From Drosophila pseudoobscura (Eukaryota > Arthropoda > Insecta > Diptera > Drosophilidae), in contig NC_046679.1 in NCBI RefSeq assembly GCF_009870125.1, forward strand, positions 1,550,001 to 1,614,000: 64,000 nt of DNA, given 5' to 3'. A model generated the notes under the pieces. It was not told where the DNA came from. It worked only from the letters and a program-made list of their open reading frames with translations, and made no database searches. The translations under genes were made by a program, and so were the position numbers. Positions 1 to 12,739 of this stretch are shown one piece after another. Within the stretch, counting starts at the first letter, position 1; every line of letters begins with the position of its first letter.

Positions 1-1301
1 TCCATCAACCAAGTTCCCCGAATGAAGCGCATAGCAAGTGTCGCCTAAGGCTGAAAATGTGGTTTCTTTTTGCTAATTTTTTATGGCCCCCTCACTCTCT
101 GGTGGGGTGGCGAAACCACAAGAGTCATATCAAAATTTATATTTTTGTTTGATTTGGTTAAATGAATTTCGGGTGAATCACTCTCGGGAGCGGATCGGAT
201 CGGAACGAGACCCAAAGAAATAGGAATAACAAAATTCCGACCAGCTACTTGAGCAGTCCCGCACATACCTATAGATACAGATACAGATACAGACATAGTT
301 ATAGGAGGGTTTGTTATTAAATAATACATATGTGTGCAAGTCACCCCATACTTTCCCGAGGGTAGCTCCATGTTGCATGTTGGAGCAGCCCCTTCCTGCC
401 AACAGCTTCGGTGTCTTATGCGCCGCACTCTATTTGCTCGACGATAAGATATGGATACGCAGGAGGAACCGCGACTCCGTGTAGGACTCTGGCGAAGCTA
501 TAAATATTTTATTGCTTATCTGGGTGTCTGGCCCCAAGGTGTTATCACACCCCACGACCACCAGGTGGGGAGCACGGCCCGACCCGGCCCGGTCCCAGCT
601 CTGATATCATGGAGAGGCTCTACATAGTTATTTCTGGGGTGGTGTTCTTGTCCGGTTATGCGGCGACGAGTCAATTTACATGGGCCCCAACAAGTCATCT
701 CGGCCAGCCTAAACCAACACTCTCGTACACCCCATGCGGGGGCGGCGGGCGACTAGGGAGCTTTAGTAGAGCACAGAGAAGGGTCTGACCACGTGACTCC
801 CTTCAGTGCGGTTAATAGTGGGGCACAATGGGACCACCAAGAGAAAACCGAGCGATTTCTATCGGATCTATGGCTAGTGGCATCTCCATCTAGCGATCAA
901 TCGATCATCTGAATAACAGGCTAAAATGCTTGAACATGCCATAGATTTTGTTCCACAAATTGATTGATTCCACAGTGGGATGTTCCATATGGTCCTAGCT
1001 GTTGCTGCTCCACCTCCTGTCCGGTCCAGCGAGACCTACTCCTATCCCTTTCCAACCCCTATCCCTTCCCCAAAACCTTCTCTACACCCCCAACCTATGG
1101 ATGTACATATGTACCTTCCAGTGAGCGACCGGCAAAACTTTGTGCAGCAGCAACGAACTGAGATACACGTGCGGCTTACAAGACAAATATTGATTTTGTT
1201 GCTGTTGTTGTAGCTCTTGTAGCTGTGGCACGGTGTGTCCGTGTCGGTGTCGCTGCGGTGGCCATAACCGCAAATGCCAGCCAAAAAGTTTTCAGCCTCC
1301 A

Positions 1302-1334
<33 letters not shown>

Positions 1335-4300
1335 TCCTCGCTTAGCATACTTCGGGGGCTGGTAATTTGTTCGCTGCAGGAATCTGCAGGACCTTCTCCT
1401 ACCCTTCGAACCCCATTCGACCCAGGGGAGCATACGCCCCCCCGGGGTGTTTTTATCATTTTGTAGCGTGTCCCCCCAGAGAGGCGGAGGCTGGGTGATT
1501 TTATGACCAGGTGAACGCGACAATGGCCGAAAAGTTGGGCGAAAACCGCCATTCGAATGAGTCACGGCGAACCGTTGATGTTGTGCGATGTGAATAAAAG
1601 CCAGTTGGGGGATTGAAGGATTCGTCCGATAAACCAGCAAAAGGACCTGCCTCCTGTAAATCCTGAAACTGTTTGGGGAGCAATCGGTGAAGGCTGGGGG
1701 GAAGCTTAAGGGGAACATCAAATGATGTTTGATGAGCTGAGTGAAGAGTGTGTTCATCATTTTATTATGCGGGTATTGGTACCAAGGGACGCATTCGGAA
1801 AAGGGAAACACAGTTCCAGAAGGTGTTATAAGACACAGCACAGAAGGTTCTTGGTGTCTTACAATTATTACTGATTGTAAATATTCAAAGTGCGTTCGAT
1901 GGCCCTTATTGTCACTTGTCCCATCAGCATTTTCCGCATAACCGAATAACCTTTAAAGCGTATCCGAACTTCTCACAGCTCTTTGCTCTCTCCTCTCTCC
2001 ATTCTGTGAGTGTTTTGCAAAATATTGAACAACATTTTCGCATAAAAATTGAACGCATGTCTGATCCGGCCGTAAGCTTTTAGGCCAAGTACAGCTCCCT
2101 ACAAATCCGTTCGATATGCCGTTTGAAAAAGGGTTCAACAGTTCAGGGATTGATGTCCTCTCTCCCCCCGTCCGCCCCCATCGATGGTGCTGGGAGTCCT
2201 GTGGGGAGGAACACACACGAGATTATGGAGGACTAGCCGGATATCCATTCAGCGCTGCTGCTCGCCCAGGGGCAAATAGGTGTGGCAAAGGCGAATATCC
2301 CATTTTTGCGATATATGAAAATGCGCGAAGCTCTGTCTTTTACACTAGACTCCATGGGAATACATCACATTTGGCGGAACTTGATGGATACACGGAGATT
2401 TTTCATGAGTTTCATTTGCATTTTGGTGAATCATTCAAAGGTATTCGCACAAAGCATTTGTGAGTGGTCCCTTTCGCTATGGCATGACTCACTTGACACA
2501 TGGAAATGTAAGTAAAGGATTATAGTTTATTATTGATGCATTTCCACTAATACTCTAATCCGATTTTCCATCCATTGAACCACAAATATTCATATTGTTA
2601 CAGAAGCTTTTTGTTGCAAAGTGTGATTGTTGGCCATGCGTTTGACTCAGGGCCACTCCATGACAATCATCAAATGTCAGGGACATACTCGCCTAGCTGG
2701 CTGACATCCTATACAGCATTGATTGTACGGGTAGTTGGCCCAATGAAGCGTCCGACCACCCTTCCACCCTGCCACCCATCCACCCGCATATCCACAAACA
2801 GGAAAAACAACAACAACGATGCAGGAGCTCCCGCCTGGCACTTAAACTGTCGCTCTTCATTGCCTGCTCTTCGTACATACGCCCCAAAGCATCCCATCCC
2901 AGGCATGTGGCAACGTTCACGCCTATCCAGATCCCGTGCTCCTCCCCGTTCCCGTTCCCAGGCGGTCAATGGGTGTCCTTTTTCGGCACCCACTCCGCCC
3001 CCCTCCCCCACTGACACTTCGTTCAAGTGCGGCACAGTCGCTGTAAAAATAAATTGACTTGGAAATTGAAAAAAAGAGAAGAGGCAGCGCCAAATGAAAT
3101 GATAACAGAGAATGGTCCCTGGATGAAGTGGGCCAAGAGTCGGCTTAAATGGAAAGCGAAAGCTTAAAAGCAATGTGGGCTCCGAAGGGTTTCCTCTTCC
3201 GCCAGTCCAGGCCAGTCCAGGCCAGTCCATCCCTAACCTAACCCAAGCCGAAAACCCCAGATGATTATCTGCTTCCCAGAACTGTTTCAAAGTCAATGCC
3301 AAACGGCAAACAGCCGCACACAAAAGCTGAGCAAACTCAGATGCAACTCTCACGGTAGCAGGCCTTATCGCCTTATCGGCGGGGACTCTGACTGAGACTC
3401 CGACTCTGCCCCAGTGTTTGACCACCTTTTCGGACTAACTTTTTTGTGAAGCAAGACCGCAAAGCAAACAGCCAGACAGCCAGCCAGCCAGTCTCCGAGC
3501 AACTGCATCCGTTGGATGCATTTCAATGTGCCTCAAATTTGTGTTTGGACAAAAGTGTCGTAAAAGAAGAAACGACGGAAAGCGACGGAGTGCGTGGGAA
3601 AATGTGGGGCCTGCCTAAGCAAACAAGCTGCTGTGGCGGCGCTGCAGCTGCTGCAATTTGTTTACACGCACTGTATCTGCTAGATACATTTCATATTTGT
3701 GAACTTGTGAAAATCGCTGAGACGTCTCCCGCCTCCCGCCACCCGCCTAACGTCTCCTCCTCTGACGCTAATTAGGCGCATTTGTCCTCACATTGACATG
3801 CGCTTACAAATTGGAAACGAAAATGGGCATGGAGATTTTCGTGGGGCTCTGTTAAAGCTGTAAATATTTGGACACTATGCGGGTATTCCCCCCTAGCCCC
3901 CTCTACTTATTCCAATTTAATAACAAAACCCACTAATGGTCCATGGCTGATAAAGAGATGCGCCACAAGAGCCAAAGTACTCGTATCTCTGGCATATGCA
4001 AAAAACAAAAAGAAAGAAAAGATACTCGTAATGCAAGAAAAAGCGAAACGAAACGAAAATTCCTTGCGGTCTCTGCCCATTTCTCATATTTCGCTTGCAA
4101 GCCAATGGCCACTTGAAGATATCACTTAATGAGATTTGCGCATCTCCGAATGCAACAACAGGCGGAGAAAACGGGCCAGGAAGGGTCTCATTTTTCGAAG
4201 ACGAAGCCTGAGATACTCTCGATTGGCTTTTGTGTGTACTGTGGCCTGGCTTTCAGGCAGTGCAAACACCGTGTCCGAGTCGCAAGTACCCTCACCGGCA

Positions 4301-4889
4301 AGTGTATTTTAATGAAGACGTGCTTGAGTTGCCAAGTGCCTGTGGGGGATGCTGCCATTCCTCATGAGGCGCACTGCAGCATCTCCCAGTACAGCTAAAC
4401 GAACATCACTTGATTCTGATTAGCGTGCTGTCAAGCGTGAGAGTTGCATCCACAAACAACACACAGATGCACAGATACATAGATACACGGATACAATGGC
4501 GATGGGATCGCGACGCCGACGATACCAACGGCAGATAAGCAGAGCCTCGGGCCGACAATCCTCCCCAAGCCTGGCCGCCGGGCGCGTTTTTAATCGCTTA
4601 ATAAGCTTGGGCTCAGCCAAACCCATAATTAAGACCAGGCAGAAAGACCAGGGGGTAAGGAACGCAGGTCTTCAAAATAGGGAGAGACTTAGAAGAGCTT
4701 TGCACCAAGAAAACCACTGAAACCTAAGCCAAAGGATTCATTCATTGTTTCAACCTTAAACAGAGAAAAACGCACCTTCATGTCTTTAATGCATTCGCTT
4801 ATTTGAATAATAGAGTTTCAAGTTTATTGATTTTCAAAATCGGATCGGTATGACCTCATGTTAAATATACTGCCAGCAATCCAATCAAA
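1..4889. other. Non-coding region, probably Sox100B upstream/intron sequence
   Basis: I see no exon that joins to a recognised protein here. The open frames present are short, overlap on both strands and have no family resemblance. The stretch holds scattered GATA-type motifs (for example near 509 and 4534), runs of CA/TG and one GAC trinucleotide array. If the first Sox100B coding exon lies to the left of the window, all of this would be intron of that gene; that is inference. Confidence 0.5.
1302..1334. repeat. GAC trinucleotide microsatellite
   Basis: About eleven tandem GAC units. It creates artificial Asp-rich or Ser-rich open frames on the two strands; I do not regard either as a gene. 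Confidence 0.9.
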
Positions 4890-4895
4890 TTTATT
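4890..4895 (-). terminator. Polyadenylation signal of the DUF1091 gene
   Basis: AATAAA on the minus strand, 11 bases after the stop codon of the DUF1091-type gene. The 3' UTR would be very short. Confidence 0.6.
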
Positions 4896-4906
4896 TGATT
4901 TGTCAT

Positions 4907-5632
4907 TCACGAAAGTGTGCCATAGATTTTCACGAGAGCCCGGTTAACGCCATTGGCCATCCAATTGGTTTCCACCATATAGTCGCCCTCGGGAAAGCTC
5001 AATACTTTCGTAATTTTGTGATTTACAAAGTCGGCAGTGAGCCTATCCACTATAACATCGTGCTGGATTCGTGAATAGTTTCAAAGATCAACAAAATCCA
5101 GAAGATTGGAATCATTTACTTACATCGTAGGGGCAGGAGTGGTTTAGATTCGATTGAGTGATGAAGAAGCTGTAAAAGTAATTAAAAATGGGCTTCGATT
5201 TGGGATTTTTGAGGAACTTGCAGGCATCCACAGTGATGTTGTACAGAAAAGGCTTGTAGCCATTGAATCGCTTCAGCAATGAAACATTTACCTACAACCA
5301 CAGAAGGATTTTTATATAGAAGGAGGAAAAGTCTCAAGCCTTTTGGCTTCTACACTTACTTTGATTTCCGAAACAGGTTTTTTGTGTAGGTTAACTTTCA
5401 GGGATAAATATTTGTAGCTCCGATTCACCGACTTTAAAAAGCAGTTTTCAATGCCGCTGAAGTCATCGTCCAAAGAATTGCACTGGATGTTTGTGAACTC
5501 GAACTTGGAGGTGATCTGGAAAATGGTATCATTATAAATCTGTACTAAGGATGATGTTAGGGTGCCGCATACTTCCAAGATCAATAACAGCATCACAACG
5601 AGCTGAATGAGGACGTTCAGTCGAAAGCACAT
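4907..5632 (-). CDS. DUF1091 (DM8) secreted protein, three exons
   Basis: Small secreted protein of the Drosophila DUF1091/DM8 family, which is related to ML lipid-recognition folds; its function is not known to me. Exons on the minus strand are 5632-5360, 5291-5124 and 5062-4907, joined in phase 0 across introns of 68 and 61 bases with GTAAGT donors. The product is 198 residues. It opens with a hydrophobic signal segment (MCFRLNVLIQLVVMLLLILE) and carries family hallmarks: an early Cys pair (residues 51 and 64), the stretch FNGYKPFLYNITVDACKF in exon 2, and SNLNHSCPYD at the exon 2/3 border followed by PEGDYMVE. The start was set at 5632 because the frame further upstream has no ATG. A TATA box lies at 5688-5695. 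The gene sits antisense within what is probably a Sox100B intron. It is intact and of usual family length. Confidence 0.85.
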
Positions 5633-5687
5633 CGTAGCACTCTCATGGACCAAATAGAACTGTGATTAATTTTAGGTCCAGCTTGTA

Positions 5688-5695
5688 CTTTTATA
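5688..5695 (-). promoter_or_regulatory. TATA box of the DUF1091 gene
   Basis: TATAAAAG on the minus strand. An initiator-like TCACAGT with its A near 5663 lies about 32 bases downstream, giving a 5' UTR of roughly 30 bases before the ATG at 5632. Confidence 0.65.
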
Positions 5696-7606
5696 TTAAT
5701 TGCTTATTAATCGGAAAATAATGAAAGCGTTTAACAAATGGAAGCCAAAAAAACAAATAGTTTTTTAGTTGCGGATAATTAGCTTATAAAATTACATTCA
5801 ATTCGCATTCACTTTCAGGAAATACCATTTAGATGATCATCTTTTAATACCACGTTTAATAGTTTATACCACTTTGAAGTATGCTTTGAGAGAGTTCAAC
5901 AGACAATAAAACCCCTCAGGAGTCTCTTATATTTTGTTTATATATGTATATATTGCATACATTTATACGATGTAGGAAACTTTTTCGAAACTAAAATCAA
6001 CCTGCATGTTGCATGCAAGTATGGAGCACATTTCTCTGCATGCGTATATTGTTTTATATTTTATATTCAACCATTTTTGATTTATTTGCTTCGTTTTGAG
6101 TGCAGGGATTCGGTGAACACACACACCAGAGAACACCCGAGAACACCTGTTTATTGATTTGCTTTGATTGAAAACGGTGTGGATGGTGCGTCTTGTATTT
6201 TTTTTGTGCTGAGTTGAGTTTTTTGTGGCTGGCATAGGATGCAGTCAGGCATATCAAATAAACTTCCACGGAGAGAGGGAGAGGGGAGGCATTAACACAT
6301 CCATCGGATACACCCACAGATACACACACACACACAGACACAGAGGGACAGAGAGACAGAGTTACTGGCAACTCAATTGAAAGATTTACCTAACAAATCT
6401 GTTGCCCTGATCATGTTTACTTAGGATAAATAATTCAATATATGTGCATGGCTCCCTGGCCCTGGAGGAGATGAAATCTCCGGCATTGTACTATGTACAG
6501 CCTCCTAGTACCATCCCATCCGAACAGCCCGCCCCTTGCCCCGCCTATCTCTTTGATTCAATCTGGGTGTCCTCTCAATTGTAGTCTTTGGTACTACAAC
6601 ATGCTAAATAAAAATGAGTCTATACTTCTGGATAAAGACAATGTGTGGGAGGGGGATACACATACGTATACTACACCCGTGATGGAAAGAGAGAGACATC
6701 CATTAGGATAGGGGGAGTATCCTACGAGTATAGAAATTTGTGTTTGTGTGTGTGCTCGTATGCATAGCACATTGTGGCCAAGAAGTTATCATACGCCTCG
6801 TCAGTTTTATTTGAATGAGTTTGGATCGTTTGTAAAAGGACTGGGGCTGAGGCCTAGAGAAGCAAAACATTCCCCAAAAAATGTAGGGCATCAGAGTATA
6901 CTATCTTTTAGCCGGTGTTTGTAACACAACAGAATAAATATAAGAAAGATCCAAGTAATGGGTATTCAAAAGTCGACTATCTCTGCCCCTCGATGCAGTG
7001 TCAAGCCTTTGGGCAAATACTCAAACAATTCAAATTAAATTTAGAGCAAAAAAAATCGATTTTCAAACAGAAAGATGCAGCTTGTTTGAAGAGTTCTCTG
7101 TTCTCTTCTGCTCTCTTCCCTTCTCTTCGCTCTTGAATAGAATGATTTTTGATGATTTTCCCGGATTTTCGTGATTGCTTTTGTTTTCGTTTCACTGCCA
7201 CTTCCCGCTGCGCTGCACAATCCTCAATCGCAAAAAGGCGAAACTATATTTTGACTGAAATTTGAACTTTCATGGCCCCTGGCCTTGTCTTCTCTCTCGT
7301 TTTACTCCATTTCTCTAGTGCTCTCTCTCTCCTTCTTCTTTCCTTTCCCTATTTTATACGCTCTTTTTCGCCTAGCCCATGGGCAAGTAAAAGTTTTAAT
7401 TGCAATTTTCAGTTTGACATTATTCGTTGTTGTCGTGGAAAAGTGTTTCGTTTCGTGGACATTCTTTTTCCAATTAATGAAAACCTATTTTGCTGGCCAG
7501 CAAGTCATTTCACTGCGCCACTGAGCCAACAGTGGGGAGCCACTTCTCTGATTTCTGATTTCTGTTTTTTGACTTCCTATTTCTGATGTTTCTGAACCTC
7601 TTCCAG
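5696..7606. other. Non-coding sequence before the Sox100B HMG exon
   Basis: AT-rich with CA/TG runs (about 6120 and 6320) and pyrimidine-rich tracts ending in the acceptor at 7605-7606. No coding exon recognised. Confidence 0.5.
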
Positions 7607-9898
7607 GGCGCCCACGGACCGCAAGAAGGAGCACATCAAACGTCCGATGAACGCGTTCATGGTCTGGGCCCAGGCAGCTCGTCGCGTCATGTCCAAGCAG
7701 TATCCGCATCTGCAGAACTCTGAGCTGAGCAAATCGCTGGGCAAGTTGTGGAAGTAAGTACATATACCCCGTGCGGAGATAGAAATGTACAAGAGGGAGG
7801 GGACCACGGCCACTCGAGTCGAAAGGCAGGGCAGAGCAAGGGAGAGGGCGTGAGCAGTGGCAGGGGCACGTCTCCGACAGCGTAAACGTTGGGGCATGAA
7901 CCACTTGGAAAGTGTCTTTTATAAGCTCCACTTGTCGTCTCTCCGAGTGGCGGGCAAAGATGCAACTTGGAGGGGAAATAAAAGGTCGGAATAGTGGAGA
8001 ATAGTTGGTTAAGGGCTCGGACGAGACAGGGAATTGCATTAGCAGACAGTTCTCCATGGCTGGCAGCCTGCTGGATGTTTCGTGTTGGAACCAGCTCTGA
8101 AAACGCAACTTGTATGAGCTGAAACCGTACCCTACCTAATGAGCACACACTGCATCCTTTAGCGCTCTGAAAACCAACACAATTTAAGGCTGCTTTCCTC
8201 CAGAGGGTATCATATCTCTCATCTCTTGATTAATACAGAACTGTCAGGCCAAAGATTGCAGCAATCTGCGCCACAGCGGCGTCGCTTCCACACACATTGT
8301 TTGTAATAAAATATTGTTCGGTTCGAAATTAAAATTTCACAGTTCAGCGAGCGGGGCGACACAGGCGATAAGAAGTTGAATCTGCCGCTGGCCGATAAGA
8401 GGGGCAAAGCATCCGCCTCGGCTAATTGGGAATTGGGAACGGGGAGATGGGAGCTGGGAACTGGGGACGGGGCTGGACCAATTTGTAGACCAATAAATAA
8501 TTCAAAATCGACTGCCACTGACACAGACTATTTGCCTTTCTGATTCGCAGAAATCTGAAGGATAGCGATAAGAAGCCGTTTATGGAATTCGCCGAGAAGC
8601 TGCGCATGACGCACAAGCAGGAGCATCCCGACTACAAGTACCAGCCGCGTCGCAAGAAGGCAAGGGTCATGCCCCAGCATCAGGGAGAAGGCATAGCCCC
8701 CTCAGCCACAGCCGCAGCGGCCGGCGCTTCCCCGATGACGGTCGGTGCCAGGCAGCAGAGGAGCTCGAACTCGGGCGGGGTGTCCTCCAGTGGCCAGAGG
8801 CGTGTTCCGAAGGTAAACGGATCCAATCTGTGCTCCACAGCGGGGTCCAGCTCCAGTTCCAACTCCACCTCCACCTCCGCCTCCACCTCGGATGTCTTCA
8901 GCAACGAGGCCTTCATGAAGTCCCTGAACAGTGCCTGCGCCGCCAGCCTCATGGAGCAGGGGCTTAGCCTGAACAGTGAACCGGGCCTGGACTCGCCCTG
9001 CTCCACGGCCAGCTCCCTTTCCTCGCTCACACCGCCGGCCACGCCGTACAGCGGCTCCTCCGCGAAGCCCACCGCAGGAGGCGTCTCCTTGAACAGCTCC
9101 AGCCTGCTGCTGCGGCAGCTGAGCGAGCCGAGCAGTAATGGTGGCAATACGGATTACGGGGTCCTGCTGGATGCTGGCCGGGAGTACATAGCCCTGGGCG
9201 ACGTCAACTACGGCCAGCAGCAGCAGCAGCAGACGCAGGGGGCCCCTGAGATGGATTTCCTGGAGAACATCAACGGCTATGCAGGCTATGCGGGCAATGG
9301 TCGGGGCGTGAATTATCCCGGCTATGCTTACACTCCCGCTGGAGGAGGAGCAGTGGGTCTCGGAGTGGGGGATTTCCAAGAGCAACAGCAGCAGCAGCAG
9401 CAGCAGCCGCATCCGCAGGCCACAACGAGCGTCAGCGCGTCACAGGCCAGTGGAGCCTTAAATTACAAGTCAGCCACTGACATCGATCCCAAGGAAATTG
9501 ACCAGTATCTCATGGATCAAATGCTGCCCATGACGCACCATCACTCGCCGCCTTTGAACTCCTCCGCCTCGCTCTCCTCGGCCTGCTCCAGCGCCAGTGC
9601 CAGCTCCCAGGCGGTCGTCGAGTGTGCGGCCTACTATGAGCAGTTGGGCTACCTCCCTTCCGCCCAGAGTCAGAGCACGAACTTTGGCCCCCAGCACCAT
9701 GCAACATATGTTTCTGCGGTTCCACCACTCGCTCCGCATCCGCATCCACATCCCTCTGCCTTGAGTGTGCCTGCAACCGTAACGCAGCAGGAACTGCAAT
9801 CCCATTCGCATCCCCAGCAGCAGGAGCAGCACCAGCACCAGCACCAGAACCCATCGCAGCATCATCTTTGGGGCACTTACACTTATGTCAATCCCTAA
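7607..9898 (+). CDS. Sox100B: Sox100B, SoxE-group HMG-box transcription factor (5' part missing)
   Basis: Nuclear HMG-box transcription factor of the SoxE group, the class of vertebrate SOX8/9/10. Two coding exons are seen, 7607-7753 and 8551-9898, split by a 797-base intron. The first opens in phase with [20 protein letters not shown], the start of the HMG box; the box continues across the intron (LGKLWK, then [10 protein letters not shown]) and ends with [15 protein letters not shown]. The intron falls at the place where SOX9 is also split in its HMG box. About 370 further residues follow, rich in Ser, Gly, Gln and His with poly-Gln runs, ending in [12 protein letters not shown], reminiscent of the SoxE C-terminal activation region. 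The exon starts mid-codon (phase 2), so at least one coding exon lies upstream; I found no candidate in the 7.6 kb to the left. AATAAA lies at 10332-10337. Confidence 0.92.
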
Positions 9899-9997
9899 GA
9901 TACTTCATTTGCACATTTGTTGTCCTGCGTTGGAGCGCTCCCCCTCTTTATGGGTCACTCGAATGGCTTTCGTTTATTGGTTTATTGTCTGTGCAAT

Positions 9998-10062
9998 GTC
10001 TGTGTGTGCATGTGTGTCTGTGTCTGTGTGTGTGTGTGTGTATGTGTCAGTCTGTCTGTGTG
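9998..10062. repeat. TG-rich microsatellite in the Sox100B 3' region
   Basis: Imperfect TG repeat with interspersed TC, starting about 100 bases after the Sox100B stop codon. Confidence 0.8.
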
Positions 10063-10331
10063 AAGAGTATCTGTGTGCGTTGAGCTCGAGGGTCTTTTTG
10101 GGAGGATTTTGTGCAATTTAAGCTAATCGCTGCGATTTTCCTTTATGTCTGCATTCCCCTCATCAATATGCGACTCGGATGGGAATTTATTTTCTCAAAT
10201 GAAATGCGAAAACAAATGCAAGACAATTCCATAGCAAAATTACTTCAATTGCCTATCAAATGTTCTTTTATTTCAAAGAAAATACCTCGAAACTGATGAT
10301 GCTTGAATTCATAGCTAAATGGAAGAAATAC

Positions 10332-10337
10332 AATAAA
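10332..10337 (+). terminator. Candidate polyadenylation signal of Sox100B
   Basis: AATAAA about 430 bases downstream of the stop codon, in AT-rich sequence; other AATAAA copies follow near 10376. Confidence 0.4.
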
Positions 10338-12359
10338 TGCAGATAGTTTTAGCAAACTCTAAAAATTTAATTAAAATAAATAATACTAAGTGTATACGGA
10401 ATTGTATGAAAAATGTGTACAATTAAATACGAAATAGTTGTATTCAAATATAATTAATTATCTGAAAATCACGGGTTTTTTTAATTAAACCAACAAAATG
10501 TAGACAAAAGTACTTTCCCTTTTATTCAATTTCCATGATTTATCTGGAAAGCAAACTTTCCTTAGGCAGGGATTGACATCACATTGGCGGGGCGTGGCCT
10601 GTGGCAGTTTCCCACACTGTGTATTCTCCATTTTTGTATCTGTTAGACACATCTCCATCTTTGGATACCCGTGTGAGCGGAGCGGAGTGGCACCTGTAAC
10701 TGTTGTAAAACCGAAAACAAATTCCAACGAAATTAACACCCGCCTACCAAAACGAGTATTTGCAAAACCGAAACCAAGACAAAATGGAAAACATACTCAT
10801 CCGCCGACTGGCGTTAGGCGCTTTTTGTCGGTCTAAATTTCGTTATTTAGCACGGCATTTATTTTATTTATTTAAATTTGAGAGAGCTTAAGTTCAATTT
10901 GCGCCTGTAACAAGTTGTTGTTAATTGAAGCGCAAACAGGAAAGGAAAACAAAAGCACAGCGAAAAAAAAAATACAGAAAAAAATCAGAAAACCGAAAAA
11001 CATTAGAAAACCAGAAATCCAAAAGCGTTGCCAAAATGGCCGGCAGCACAAAATGGCGGAGAGCAAACAGAAACAGAAATTTATTTATGTGTACACTGTA
11101 CACGCATTAATTTCGAAAGTTGAACAACAACAACAACAACAAAATTGCACACAGAGAAAAGTTTTGGTAAGTCAAATTAACACATTTACTGGGCTCTTGT
11201 GTATTTATTCCCATAATTTATGCACAATATTTATTTACCGAGATTTTTTCGTCTTCTTTTCTCGCGAGTCGCCTTCTCCCTAATTATGCAAATTACTCTT
11301 GCCCATTTGCCAGTCCGAGGACTGGGTCAGACTCTGGTGCTGATGCTTTGCCTGAATTGATTATGACAGTCCGATTTAATTTGGCAAGAATCGCTATGTT
11401 AAGAACCGGGAAACAGTTCGAGGATGAGGAGCTACTAAATATGCGAAGCAATCAATTTAATTCGATTTATAAAATATGTATTCATCCGCTCTCCTTGGAG
11501 TTCGTTTTACTAATAATTTCGTTATAGATTTAATTTGGTTTTAATTTCGTTTCGGCCAACTCGATAATTGCGCAAATAATGCCCAGGAGATTATCTGCAG
11601 GCGCGTGCCGAGCAGTCTCCGGGCACGTGGCATATCAGAGGAAGAGCGGAATGCAATGAAGCACTAAATGCAAATGTCATTCCTCATTAATTTCAGAGGC
11701 GGACAGGCCTAAACAAATGCTATGGCTGCGAAGGGCAAGCCAGCAGCCTCTTTGTGTGGCTCTGGGGTTTCGTGGGCTGGTGGGTTTGTGTTGGTTTGTT
11801 TAAATGTTATTAAAACTAATGACGTTTGCAACAAACTTTGCCGTTGCTCCTATCACATTGCTGGTCATGCAACGGGTCGTATGCGTAATGAAATTTTGTT
11901 GCCTTGTGCTCTCCATGTAACTCAATTAATGGCCACAGAGTCGAAGGGCCCAAAGTTTGGCGATGCGGTCTCACTTTAAATTCACTTTAAGAACTTGTTC
12001 CCCTGCTGATCCGCTATTGCAGGGGGGGATTATCATTAGACCAGAGGAGGCTCAGCACCTGAACTCTTGTCCGAACTGGAATGGTATTCAAATGGAGCAG
12101 CACACGAGATCTGCCTAATGGTCGTTGAAAACTTTTGACCCACAAATACAGAGAGAGGAAGTCCACAATTGGAGTGGCGTAGCGTAACTCCTTGGAGGAG
12201 ATGGAGGAGAGGCAGGCTTATTCTTATAAATGAAAGAGAGGCCTGAGAATAATGGCAGCATTCCTGCTTCATGTTTTCTCCTGCAATTTGGCTTTAACGG
12301 CAGCAAAATGTGAAAATGTCAGGCACTCAAGCATCTCAAGCACAAGCCAAAACAGAAAC

Positions 12360-12382
12360 AAAAAGAAAAGAAAAGAAAAGAA
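12360..12382. repeat. GAAAA short tandem repeat
   Basis: Four to five tandem AAAAG units. Confidence 0.8.
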
Positions 12383-12739
12383 AATAATATTGTGGAACCA
12401 TTTGAATAAAATATAAGGCGAGAAAAGTTAAATGTGATGCTAAAGCCACAGTCTCACAGTCTGGCGGTGGCTGCTCTTACTGTGCCTCCGCACTCTTGAA
12501 AGTAAATTGAAATTTTGTTTAGTTTTTTAATACCCTCGCAGAGGGAGACATAGGAGACGCTGACGGGGCATGTTTCACAGATGAAGTCATAGAAATTTGG
12601 ATTTTGTGTAACGACGCACATTATATGCAGAAACATAGAAATCGGAAAGAAAGCAGTCCAACACAATCCAAGCACTGCTTGAGCACACGGCTTTAATCCG
12701 CCCGCCCGAAAGTATGCAGATAAAATTAGGCAATGCTTA

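Larger units (their letters stand above)
9899..12719. other. Sox100B 3' UTR and intergenic DNA
   Basis: The first several hundred bases are probably 3' UTR. The region holds a TG-rich microsatellite, AT-rich DNA around 10300-10500, an A-rich tract at 10940-11010, CAA repeats near 11125 and GAAAA repeats at 12360-12382. No gene recognised. Confidence 0.5.

Noticed and set aside
1176-1841. 221-codon minus-strand frame
   Set aside because: Its middle is a translation of the GAC repeat (poly-Val), the remainder has no family features, and other frames of similar length overlap it on both strands.
2709-3425. 238-codon minus-strand frame
   Set aside because: Irregular composition, overlaps an equally long plus-strand frame and has no splice or promoter support.
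7485-8108. 207-codon minus-strand frame across the Sox100B HMG exon
   Set aside because: It is the antisense shadow of a real exon and intron.
8680-9412. Long minus-strand frames opposite the Sox100B C-terminal exon
   Set aside because: Leu- and Glu-rich shadows caused by CAG/CTC repeats in the real coding strand.
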